A stretch of 19,971 bases of DNA. It comes from an uncultured Eubacteriales bacterium (lineage in GTDB: Bacteria; Bacillota; Clostridia; Oscillospirales; CAG-272). Numbering within the stretch: position 1 is the stretch's first letter; every line of letters begins with the position of its first letter. Of this stretch, positions 13,867-19,971 are shown piece by piece. A program made the translations under genes and the position numbers. The stretch lies in the NCBI GenBank assembly GCA_900547565.1, contig URHI01000023.1, positions 1 to 19,971 of the forward strand, in the 5' to 3' direction. The notes under the pieces are model-generated. The model did no database searches, was not told where the DNA came from, and was given only the letters and a program-made list of their open reading frames with translations.

Positions 13867-15804
13867 ATGGCTGGCTCCAATAACCGATTGAAATCTGTTA
13901 TGTCGGTGCTCACGCTGGCGATTATGCTTGCAGGTGCGTTTACCGCGTGTAACCAAAACAGTCCTGCCGGCAGTATGGCTTCGTCCACCACCACGGAACC
14001 GGTTTCAACGAAAGCTCCGCAGGTCACTACCGACAGCGAGGAGATGAAGAAAATGATCGCAGAAGTCGAAGCGCTCAGATATAACGGAGAGTACTCCGAA
14101 AAAACAGGCGCCCTGGCCGGAACGGACGCACTTGGACGTGAGCTTCCGCTTGACATTACAGTAGACAGTGAAGGAGAGAGGAGCGTTGGGCTGTTTTACT
14201 TTCTGTGGCAGGGACAGCACGGAAATAGCGGCCCGTATGACAACTCTGTGATAGCTGAGGTTTCCGGTGCAACCGACAGTGAGTCAAACTGGCTGGCGGC
14301 CGGCGGCGGAAGTGTAGGTGCCCATCACTTCTGGGGCAAGCCTATGTTCGGCTACTACACCTCGGATGATGCGTGGGTCATGCGTAAGCACGTGCAAATG
14401 CTGACCGATATAGGTATTGATTATCTTGTGTTTGATGCAACAAACGGCTTTCATTATGCAGATCAGGCGCTCAGGCTCATGGCAATACTAAATGAGTATC
14501 ACAAGTCGGGTATTGATGTTCCGAAGGTGGCCTTTTACACAAACTCATCTTCCGGAAAAACGATCAACAACATTTATACGGATATATACAAAGCACATCC
14601 TGAGTACAAGGAGCTGTGGTTTTGCTGGGACGGCAAGCCTATGATAGTCGGCAATTCGCGCGACACTGCGCTGTCGAACGAGGCTAAGAGCTTTTTCCGC
14701 ATCAAGGCCAGCCAGTGGCCCAATGCGCCAAAAAATAGCGACGGATTTCCGTGGATGGAGTTTTCACGTCTGTTAAGCGACAAGGCGGTGTACACTGTCA
14801 ATGGCAAAAAGGAGATCCTCAATGTATCCATTGCACAGCACAGCGCGACCTGCGTTATGAGCGCAACGGCGTGGTACGGTGCCAAGGATCGTACACGTAG
14901 CTGGCACAACGGAAGTAATGACACGTCACCGGATGCTGTGCTTTACGGATATAATTTTGCCGAGCAATGGGAATGGGCGCTGAAACAGAATGTGAGCAGT
15001 ATTTTCGTTACCGGATGGAACGAATGGGTTGCGCAACGTCAGCGTGCCGACCTTAACCCAAGTTATCCTGTTTTCTTTGTTGATTGCTGTGACCCAAATA
15101 CCAGTCGCGATGCAGAGCCGATGGAAGGACTTTTCGGTGATAATTACTATATGCAGTTAGCCTCATATGTACGGCGCTACAAAGGGACTGCGGCCAGAGT
15201 GCGGATAGGTGATTATGCTACGCCGACAAGCGCTGCGGATTTTGCCGGCGCTACAGCGATTTACGGTGACTACCGCCGTGATACCGTCAATCGTTCAAGT
15301 CTGGGATTTGGCAACGAGCACTACAGCGACCAAACAGGGCTTAACGATTTCATCGAGGCACGTGTAATGCGCGACGCCGACAATATTTACTTTTACATAC
15401 AAACGGCTTCCGATATCCGTGACTGGGATGCCGAGGGACGAATGACGCTGTTTATAAATACCGGCTCGGAAAACAGTTGGAACGGATATGGATACTGCGT
15501 TAACCGTAGGGCTGTAAATGACGGTATAATGACGCTTGAGCGTTTTGTCAGTTCTGATGAAAACGGATGGAATTGGGAAAGTGTGACAGAACTAGATTTT
15601 AAGGTGGACGGTGATACAATGACAGTAACCGTTCCACGTCATTCTATTGGACTTGAGTCCTGTCCCGACCCGCGGCTTGATCTGATATCCCTGCGTTTTA
15701 AATGGGCAGACGGTTATGAGCCAAACAACGTTTTTTCCTTCTACAAAAACGGGGATGCCGCACCGATCGGCAGATTTGACTATGTTTACAGCAATGTAAA
15801 ATAA
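13867..15804 (+). CDS. Secreted lipoprotein with GH99/WbsX-like catalytic domain and C-terminal sugar-binding-like domain
   Basis: A 645-residue probable lipoprotein: a signal peptide ends at lipobox FTAC with Cys28, then a Ser/Thr-rich linker (SSTTTEPVSTKAP). Residues ~105-430 resemble the GH99/GH71/WbsX-type barrel: VGLFYFLWQGQHG, HHFWGKPMFGYY, WVMRKHVQMLTDIGIDYLVF and the signature GWNEW at 383-387, where Glu386 may be catalytic. Residues ~450-645 look like a beta-sandwich of the CBM9/DOMON kind (FIEARVMRDADNIYFYIQTA, then FKWADGYEPNN). AGGAGA precedes ATG 13867 by seven bases. It probably acts on an alpha-mannan-like or other glycan at the cell surface, but the exact family and substrate are uncertain. 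The next gene follows after 32 bases. Confidence 0.72.
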   Translation: MAGSNNRLKSVMSVLTLAIMLAGAFTACNQNSPAGSMASSTTTEPVSTKAPQVTTDSEEMKKMIAEVEALRYNGEYSEKTGALAGTDALGRELPLDITVDSEGERSVGLFYFLWQGQHGNSGPYDNSVIAEVSGATDSESNWLAAGGGSVGAHHFWGKPMFGYYTSDDAWVMRKHVQMLTDIGIDYLVFDATNGFHYADQALRLMAILNEYHKSGIDVPKVAFYTNSSSGKTINNIYTDIYKAHPEYKELWFCWDGKPMIVGNSRDTALSNEAKSFFRIKASQWPNAPKNSDGFPWMEFSRLLSDKAVYTVNGKKEILNVSIAQHSATCVMSATAWYGAKDRTRSWHNGSNDTSPDAVLYGYNFAEQWEWALKQNVSSIFVTGWNEWVAQRQRADLNPSYPVFFVDCCDPNTSRDAEPMEGLFGDNYYMQLASYVRRYKGTAARVRIGDYATPTSAADFAGATAIYGDYRRDTVNRSSLGFGNEHYSDQTGLNDFIEARVMRDADNIYFYIQTASDIRDWDAEGRMTLFINTGSENSWNGYGYCVNRRAVNDGIMTLERFVSSDENGWNWESVTELDFKVDGDTMTVTVPRHSIGLESCPDPRLDLISLRFKWADGYEPNNVFSFYKNGDAAPIGRFDYVYSNVK

Positions 15805-15836
15805 ATAACAACATATTTCAAGGAGGAATAATTATT

Positions 15837-17420
15837 ATGAAGAGATTGATTTGCCTGATGCTTGCGCTGGTTATGCTCACTGTTTTGATGATTTCCTGCA
15901 ACAATCAGACGGATACTCCGGAGGATACGACCACGGCGTCGTCCTCAAATGTGCCTTTGGATACAACAACTGCTGCCGAAACAACCACTGCAGTGCTTGA
16001 TATAGTGTTCGGCCGCAACGGAGAAAAGTCGGATTATGTGGTTATACGTCCTGAAAAGTGCGGACAGAAGCTTATTGAAACAGCTGCAGAGTTGTTTCGT
16101 GCCATCAATGCCGTTACCGGAGTCAGCGGCTCTATCAAGGACGACTGGTACCGTAATGAGTCTGAAATTGCTCCTCATGAGATATTGATCGGAGCAACGA
16201 ACCGGCCTGAGTCATCAAAGTATACCGATACACTTAAGGCTAATGACTGGATAATAACTGTTGAAAATGAAAAAATTATTATCAATGGAGGAAGCGAAAC
16301 CGCTACAATAAACGCGGTCAGATATTTTATGGAGAACTATGTTGCGGGCAAGACCGACACGCTGTCACTGCCCGGAAATACCGATTATCATTATGTGTCT
16401 AAGCTTGACACAATCAATGTACTTGACGTCAAGGATAAACTGAAAATAATCGGTCGGTATTCCGAAGTCAAGGATGGAATTACCTGTGACTGGACGGCGT
16501 CGGGAATTGAATTCACCGCCGATTGCGAGGGTGAGGTAATTGTCGGACTTACGTCTGCAAAATCAGCGTCGGGCAGTGGCTACGACGGCGATTCGTATTT
16601 TACCGTATATGTTGACGGGATCCGTCAGCAAGAGCGCCTTGAGGCCAAGGTGGGTGAGTGCCAGCTTACAATTGCTTCCGGACTCACAAAGGGAGTACAT
16701 ACCTTCCGCTTGTTAAAGCAGTCGCATGTTGCCCACTCCAATACCGTAATAAGTACAATTTCACTCAACGGAACCATCGGTGACCGTCCTGCTGATAATA
16801 AGATATATCTTGAATTTTACGGTGACAGCATCACCTGCGGATATGGTCTTGCAAGTGAGTCGGTCAAGACGATTGCGGGGCTGGCAAACAATGATGCGTA
16901 TTACTGCGACGGAACCCAGACCTATGCCTTTCTTACCGCCGAGGCGCTCGGCGCGGACTATTCCATGGTCAGTGTGTCAGGCTGGAGATTGGCGGGTACG
17001 TCGGCTTCGATCCCCAACACCTGCTATCCTTTTATTAACTGGAACCGCAGTGGCCTGAGATACGACTTTACTGCACGTGTGCCCGATGCAGTAGTCATTA
17101 ATCTCGGTACAAATGACTATTCCGGTTCGGTTGGTGATCAGGTGTTTGCCCAGGACATGGAGACGTGGATAAAGCGTATACGCAAGGACTACGGGAATGA
17201 CAGCCTGCCGGTTGTATTTGTGGTTAACTCAATGAATGACGGATATCAGAATGTCATTAAGGTCAAGCTTGAAGAAATGGGCGGAGAGAGCGCCGGGCTG
17301 TATATGCTCAAAACCGTTCTCAATCGCGGCGGTCTGAGTAATCATCCCACCTGTGCCGGCCAGAAAAAGACAGGCGAGCTGTTGACAAAGCTGTTGCAGG
17401 AAAAGGTTCTGGCCAACTGA
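15837..17420 (+). CDS. Secreted lipoprotein, CE2-like SGNH carbohydrate esterase
   Basis: A 527-residue lipoprotein: lipobox MISC with Cys21, then a Thr-rich linker. Residues ~60-175 resemble the N-terminal domain found before alpha-glucuronidases (YVVIRPEKCGQKLIETAAEL, HEILIGATNRPES). Residues ~195-320 form a jelly-roll, and the SGNH hydrolase domain follows. GDSITCGYG carries the nucleophile (Ser331), GTNDY is at 424-428, and NHPT carries His503. The jelly-roll plus SGNH order and the GVHTFRLLKQS phrase fit acetylesterase family CE2. The residue two before the His, often Asp, is Ser501; some CE2 enzymes work without this Asp. AAGGAGG precedes ATG 15837. It likely removes acetyl groups from the glycan handled by its neighbour. 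Confidence 0.8.
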   Translation: MKRLICLMLALVMLTVLMISCNNQTDTPEDTTTASSSNVPLDTTTAAETTTAVLDIVFGRNGEKSDYVVIRPEKCGQKLIETAAELFRAINAVTGVSGSIKDDWYRNESEIAPHEILIGATNRPESSKYTDTLKANDWIITVENEKIIINGGSETATINAVRYFMENYVAGKTDTLSLPGNTDYHYVSKLDTINVLDVKDKLKIIGRYSEVKDGITCDWTASGIEFTADCEGEVIVGLTSAKSASGSGYDGDSYFTVYVDGIRQQERLEAKVGECQLTIASGLTKGVHTFRLLKQSHVAHSNTVISTISLNGTIGDRPADNKIYLEFYGDSITCGYGLASESVKTIAGLANNDAYYCDGTQTYAFLTAEALGADYSMVSVSGWRLAGTSASIPNTCYPFINWNRSGLRYDFTARVPDAVVINLGTNDYSGSVGDQVFAQDMETWIKRIRKDYGNDSLPVVFVVNSMNDGYQNVIKVKLEEMGGESAGLYMLKTVLNRGGLSNHPTCAGQKKTGELLTKLLQEKVLAN

Positions 17421-17442
17421 AAATACTGAATTTTCAACTATA

Positions 17443-18402
17443 GTGAAACAACTGATGAATATTGCAGTGCTTGATTATGATGCTATGGGCAGGGACTTGT
17501 CGCTGGCGCCTCTTGAGGCGCTGGGACAGGTTACTGTTTATGGCAAAACAGCTCCGCAAGAGGCTGCTGAGCGTGTGGCAGGAGCGGAGATAATTGTTGT
17601 TAATAAGGTCAAAATAACGCGCCAGGTTATTGAGGCAGCGCCGCAACTCCGTTTGATATGCGAGTTTGCCACAGGTTTTGATAACATTGATCTTGCGGCG
17701 GCGCGCATGCATGGCGTCGCGGTGTGTAATGTTCCCGCGTACTCGACTGACAGCGTTGCACTGTTCACGATTGCAACGGTGCTGTCTTTGGTCACACATC
17801 TTGAGGATTATCACAGGTATGTCAGCAGCGGCGAATACACCGCTTCAGGCGTGCCAAACCGATTGACACCGGCTTATCACGAGCTGGCGGGAAAGACCTG
17901 GGGCATGCTGGGATGCGGAAACATAGGCGGTAGGGTCGCATGTATTGCGCGGGCGTTTGGTATGAATGTTATTGTAAGCAAACGAACGCCGCACCCTGAG
18001 TACCGCACGGTAGACGTTGATACGCTGTGTCGGGAGAGTGATATTCTGTCTATCCATTGCCCGCTTAATGACACTACACGAGGTATTATAGATAGAGCCA
18101 GGCTTGCACTTATGAAGCACACGGCTATACTGGTCAATGAGGCCAGAGGCGCGGTCGTCAACGAGGCAGATGTGGCCGAGGCAGTCAGAGTCGGACGCAT
18201 CGCTGCATTCGGGGCAGATGTTTACGGCAATGAGCCGTTCGGAACAGATCACCCGTTTTATGATATTAAAGATTATCCCAACGTTCTGCTGACTCCACAC
18301 GTAGCGTGGGGCGCAGTTGAGGCGCGTGAACGTTGCCTCGGTGTTATTGTCGAGAATATTCGCGCCTATCTTGCAGGAGAAACAAAAAACCGGGTCGATT
18401 GA
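17443..18402 (+). CDS. D-isomer specific 2-hydroxyacid dehydrogenase (glycerate/hydroxypyruvate type)
   Basis: A 319-residue NAD(P)-dependent dehydrogenase if begun at GTG 17443, 315 if begun at ATG 17455 (MNIAVLDYDAM); neither has a clear ribosome site, so the start is uncertain. Numbered from the GTG, the nucleotide-binding loop is GCGNIGG (157-163). The catalytic residues are Arg235 (NEARGAVVNE), Glu264 (GNEP) and His286 in LTPHVAWGAVEARER. The HVAW-x-x-x-EAR form is typical of glycerate dehydrogenase/hydroxypyruvate reductase (HprA-like) rather than D-lactate dehydrogenase. It follows the esterase by 22 bases, and a hairpin spans the esterase stop codon. The substrate is inferred only. 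Confidence 0.9.
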   Translation: MKQLMNIAVLDYDAMGRDLSLAPLEALGQVTVYGKTAPQEAAERVAGAEIIVVNKVKITRQVIEAAPQLRLICEFATGFDNIDLAAARMHGVAVCNVPAYSTDSVALFTIATVLSLVTHLEDYHRYVSSGEYTASGVPNRLTPAYHELAGKTWGMLGCGNIGGRVACIARAFGMNVIVSKRTPHPEYRTVDVDTLCRESDILSIHCPLNDTTRGIIDRARLALMKHTAILVNEARGAVVNEADVAEAVRVGRIAAFGADVYGNEPFGTDHPFYDIKDYPNVLLTPHVAWGAVEARERCLGVIVENIRAYLAGETKNRVD

Positions 18403-18474
18403 TCACGTTGAAACGTAACAATAAGTGTGTTGAATCCTAAGGCAGTGAAGCTGCGCTGGGAAAGGAGTCATTAA

Positions 18475-18963
18475 ATGACAGTAAGGCCGGTCTGTGTGAA
18501 AGATATATCGGTGTGTCTTGATATTTACAACTTTTATATACGCCAAACAGCGGTCACATTTGAGGAAACACCGCTGACAGAGCAGCAGTTCGGTGAGCGT
18601 GTACGGCGCATAATTGGTGACGGTTATCCGTATTTGGTGGCGGAGGAGCAGGGAAGAGTGATAGGCTATGCATATCTTGACATGTATAGTCCGCGCTCAG
18701 CCTACCGATATACTGCGGATTTGTCGATATATGTGCGGGCAGATCATACCGGACGAGGTGTTGGCTGCATGCTTTATGAACATGTTGAGTCTGCGGCGAT
18801 AGAATCGGGATTGCGCAACATCATCTCTGTTATAACTGAGAGCAACCGTTCAAGTATCGATTTTCACGAGAAGCACGGGTTTCGATGTGTTGGCGTATTG
18901 CCCGGAGTCGGTTACAAATTTGACCGCTGGCTTGGGGTCGTCATATATCAGAAAGTTCTGTGA
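18475..18963 (+). CDS. GNAT N-acetyltransferase, phosphinothricin/methionine-sulfoximine type
   Basis: A 162-residue GNAT enzyme that moves acetyl from acetyl-CoA to an amine. It matches the Pat/MddA-like subgroup: IYNFYIRQTAVTFEETPLT, then IGYAYLDMYSPRSAYRYTADLSIYV, the acetyl-CoA loop HTGRGVGCML, and SIDFHEKHGFRCVGVLPGVGYKFDRW near the end. AAAGGAG lies seven bases before ATG 18475. The gap to the upstream dehydrogenase is 72 bases with no good promoter, so it may be co-transcribed. A strong terminator follows. The natural substrate may be methionine sulfoximine or a related amino acid; this is family knowledge, not shown here. Confidence 0.92.
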   Translation: MTVRPVCVKDISVCLDIYNFYIRQTAVTFEETPLTEQQFGERVRRIIGDGYPYLVAEEQGRVIGYAYLDMYSPRSAYRYTADLSIYVRADHTGRGVGCMLYEHVESAAIESGLRNIISVITESNRSSIDFHEKHGFRCVGVLPGVGYKFDRWLGVVIYQKVL

Positions 18964-18977
18964 CACGAACAAAAATG

Positions 18978-19016
18978 TTCAAAGCACCCGCACTTAGCGC
19001 GGGTGCTTTGAATTTG
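18978..19016 (+). terminator. Intrinsic terminator after the GNAT gene
   Basis: TTCAAAGCACCCGC (18978-18991) and GCGGGTGCTTTGAA (18999-19012) form a perfect 14-bp stem with a 7-nt loop, followed by TTTG. It closes the + strand series from 13867. Confidence 0.85.
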
Positions 19017-19079
19017 TAAGATCATTGATATATTTGCGCATGCGCGGAAAATTTATTGTAGTCTTTTTCACATAAACTA

Positions 19080-19108
19080 TTGCATTTTAAATAATATTGT
19101 GGTATAAT
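19080..19108 (+). promoter_or_regulatory. Promoter upstream of the tRNA-Ser region
   Basis: TTGCAT (19080-19085), a 17-bp spacer and TATAAT (19103-19108). It lies ~44 bases before the decayed tRNA-Ser and ~225 bases before the intact one. No better promoter is visible between the two. The rest of 18964-19333 holds the terminator, the decayed tRNA and AT-rich sequence, with no protein gene. Confidence 0.7.
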
Positions 19109-19151
19109 ACTTAAGTCGCAACGGAACCGGACATATTCCCTATGCATATAT

Positions 19152-19220
19152 CGAGAGATATCGAAGTGGTCATAACGGGGCTGACTCGAAATTTTTTGTA
19201 GAGCTGGCTGTTTGCTCCGC
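19152..19220 (+). pseudogene. Decayed tRNA-Ser (5' half with CGA anticodon loop)
   Basis: The stretch GAGAGATATCGAAGTGGTC, then ATAACGGGGCTGACTCGAAA, reads as the acceptor 5' strand, D arm and anticodon loop (CTCGAAA, anticodon CGA) of a serine tRNA. After the loop the pairing partner is lost. The variable and T arms are replaced by TTTTTTGTAGAGCTGGCTGTTTG, and only CTCCG remains of the 3' acceptor strand, followed by CTT where CCA would stand. It spans ~68 nt instead of ~86. The 5' half differs clearly from the intact gene downstream, so it is not a recent copy. Confidence 0.65.
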
Positions 19221-19249
19221 TTAAAAAGCCCGTAAAATCAGGGGTTTTC
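19215..19249 (+). repeat. 35-nt direct repeat, copy 1 (tRNA 3' end plus flank)
   Basis: Positions 19215-19249 match 19415-19449 at 29 of 35 bases without gaps, at an offset of exactly 200 nt. The repeat begins at the CTCCGC of the tRNA acceptor 3' strand and covers the terminator-like sequence beyond it. In copy 1 the hairpin is degenerate. Confidence 0.75.
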
Positions 19250-19333
19250 TCCGGTTCGAAAATTAAATATTTTGTTGTTCTTTCCGTCAGTTCTTTCCAA
19301 AAATTTTTGGAAGAAATGCGGAATTACATACAC

Positions 19334-19422
19334 GGAGAGTTGTCCGAGTGGTCGAAGGTGCAGCACTCGAAATGCTGTGTTCCCAAAAGGAACCTAGGGT
19401 TCGAATCCCTAACTCTCCGCCA
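19334..19422 (+). tRNA. tRNA-Ser(CGA)
   Basis: A complete class II tRNA: the acceptor GGAGAGT (19334-19340) pairs perfectly with ACTCTCC (19412-19418), with discriminator G 19419 and encoded CCA 19420-19422. The D arm is CCGAGTGGTCGAAGG. The anticodon stem CAGCA/TGCTG flanks loop CTCGAAA, giving anticodon CGA for codon UCG. A long variable arm TGTTCCCAAAAGGAACCT and T arm AGGGTTCGAATCCCT complete it. It is directly followed by a terminator hairpin, and a tyrosine recombinase gene converges on it from ~150 bases away, so it is the likely integration target. Confidence 0.96.
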
Positions 19423-19449
19423 AAAAAGTCCGAAAAATCAAGGTTTTTC
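19415..19449 (+). repeat. 35-nt direct repeat, copy 2 (candidate attachment site)
   Basis: Partner of 19215-19249 (29/35 identical). It spans the tRNA-Ser 3' end and the left part of its terminator. tRNA 3' ends are the usual target of tyrosine recombinases, and one is encoded just downstream, so this may be or overlap an att site. Tandem tRNA-plus-terminator duplication is the alternative. Confidence 0.5.
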
Positions 19450-19464
19450 GGGCTTTTCTTTTTT
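19422..19464 (+). terminator. Terminator of tRNA-Ser
   Basis: AAAAAGTCCGAAAAA (19423-19437) pairs with TTTTTCGGGCTTTT (19444-19457) through one G-U wobble, with loop TCAAGG, followed by CTTTTTT. It starts directly at the CCA end. Confidence 0.75.
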
Positions 19465-19971
19465 GCTCGTTTGCTCAAAATCGGCTCAAAACTATGGAAA
19501 GAACAGCCTGTTTTTTTGGAAAAAACAAGGCAATTTTGGGTATTTTGGCATATTCGAACCGTAAAAATCAGTTCTCTCCGTCATCAGCTGAAATTTCGGC
19601 CCATTTGCTGCCGAAATTCACCGATTCGGGAAGCGCCATTCCGCTGACCATTGCCTTTGCCGAGGACAGCTTTGAAGTGTAGTCAAGGTGGGCATATATG
19701 TTAGCGGTGGTGGAAAAATCACTGTGTCCCAGCCACTCCTGAATTTGTTTCAGCGGTACGCCGTTTGCAAGAAGCAGACTTGCGCAACTGTGTCTTAAAT
19801 CGTGAAAATGCATTCTTTTACAGCCGTGCTTTTGAATATACTGTGGGAAATAGCTTGTCAGATACTCCGGTCGCATTAAATCACCAAGCTCGTTCACAAA
19901 GACATAACCGTCATATTCGTAGTTATAGCAATTGCCGCAAACTTTCTTGTTGAGTTCCTGCGCTTCCTTGA
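19423..19971. mobile_element. Probable end of an integrated element at tRNA-Ser
   Basis: This is inferred from a tyrosine recombinase gene reading outward towards the intact tRNA-Ser(CGA), with ~145 bp of non-coding A/T-rich sequence between them. The other end lies outside the window, so the boundary and the nature of the element (prophage, conjugative element or small island) are open. Confidence 0.5.
19568..19971 (-). CDS. Tyrosine recombinase/integrase, C-terminal part
   Basis: The gene enters from beyond the window end and stops at TGA 19570-19568, so about 133 C-terminal residues are visible. The catalytic domain is clear: Arg and His in HFHDLRHSCASLLLANG, His in EWLGHSDFSTT, and the tyrosine nucleophile in ANIYAHLDY. 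The upstream part (NYEYDGYVFVNELGDLMRPEYL) is typical of Tn916/phage-type integrases of Firmicutes. The reading frame is continuous to the window edge. Its 3' end faces tRNA-Ser, the usual layout at the end of an integrative element inserted in a tRNA 3' end. Element type cannot be told from this end alone. Confidence 0.95.
   Translation of the reverse strand, partial: KEAQELNKKVCGNCYNYEYDGYVFVNELGDLMRPEYLTSYFPQYIQKHGCKRMHFHDLRHSCASLLLANGVPLKQIQEWLGHSDFSTTANIYAHLDYTSKLSSAKAMVSGMALPESVNFGSKWAEISADDGEN

Noticed and set aside
17418..17436. TGAAAAT / ATTTTCA hairpin over the esterase stop as a terminator
   Set aside because: It is A/T-only in most pairs and has no T-run; read-through into the dehydrogenase gene is more likely.
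1..19971. CRISPR array, rRNA genes, complete insertion sequence, replication origin
   Set aside because: No regularly spaced repeats, rRNA sequence, transposase frame or DnaA-box cluster was seen.

Overview
The window looks like chromosome from an endospore-forming Clostridia member, probably an uncultured gut Oscillospiraceae/Ruminococcaceae-like lineage. This is an inference from the order spoVB-like - mazG - hup - rqcP - yabP - yabQ - divIC, AGGAGG-type ribosome sites, sigma-A promoters with 17-bp spacers, moderate GC, and lipoproteins with Ser/Thr-rich linkers. Almost all of it reads as ordinary chromosomal genes. The last ~500 bases touch an integrated element at a tRNA-Ser gene.

Layout. 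(1) 1-3262, + strand: the conserved sporulation/cell-division/ribosome-quality-control cluster, closed by a terminator. It holds a flippase-like protein (partial), MazG, HU, RqcP, YabP, YabQ and DivIC. (2) 3338-3973, - strand: mscL with its own promoter. (3) 4055-6766, - strand: an apparent operon of an unknown 100-aa protein, a LysR-type regulator broken by one in-frame TAA, and a MATE efflux pump, ending at a terminator. (4) 6802-8623, + strand: a divergent intact LysR regulator behind a consensus promoter with a LysR-box-like dyad, then a TetR regulator. (5) 8691-10491: a membrane-anchored XRE regulator overlapping an alpha/beta hydrolase by one base. (6) 10492-11295: a heavily structured intergenic stretch and deoC. 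(7) 11335-13755, - strand: a LemA / DUF2207 pair sharing a bidirectional terminator with deoC. (8) 13803-18963, + strand: two secreted lipoproteins acting on carbohydrate (a GH99/WbsX-like protein and a CE2-like SGNH esterase), a 2-hydroxyacid dehydrogenase and a GNAT acetyltransferase. (9) 19080-19971: a tRNA promoter, a decayed tRNA-Ser, an intact tRNA-Ser(CGA) and the C-terminal part of a tyrosine recombinase on the - strand.

Functional picture. Region 1 combines spore-envelope assembly, septation and stalled-ribosome rescue, as in other Firmicutes. Regions 3-4 look like a divergent regulator/efflux locus in which one LysR paralogue is (or appears) inactivated. Region 8 looks like a small exported module for trimming acetylated or mannose-type glycans. 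I did not find a clear new defence or mobile system. The most unusual structures are the tRNA-Ser end with its decayed copy and the 35-nt direct repeat at exactly 200-nt offset, the nonsense codon in the MATE-linked LysR gene, the yabQ cysteine insert and 131-nt overlap with divIC, and the hairpin over the yabP ribosome site.
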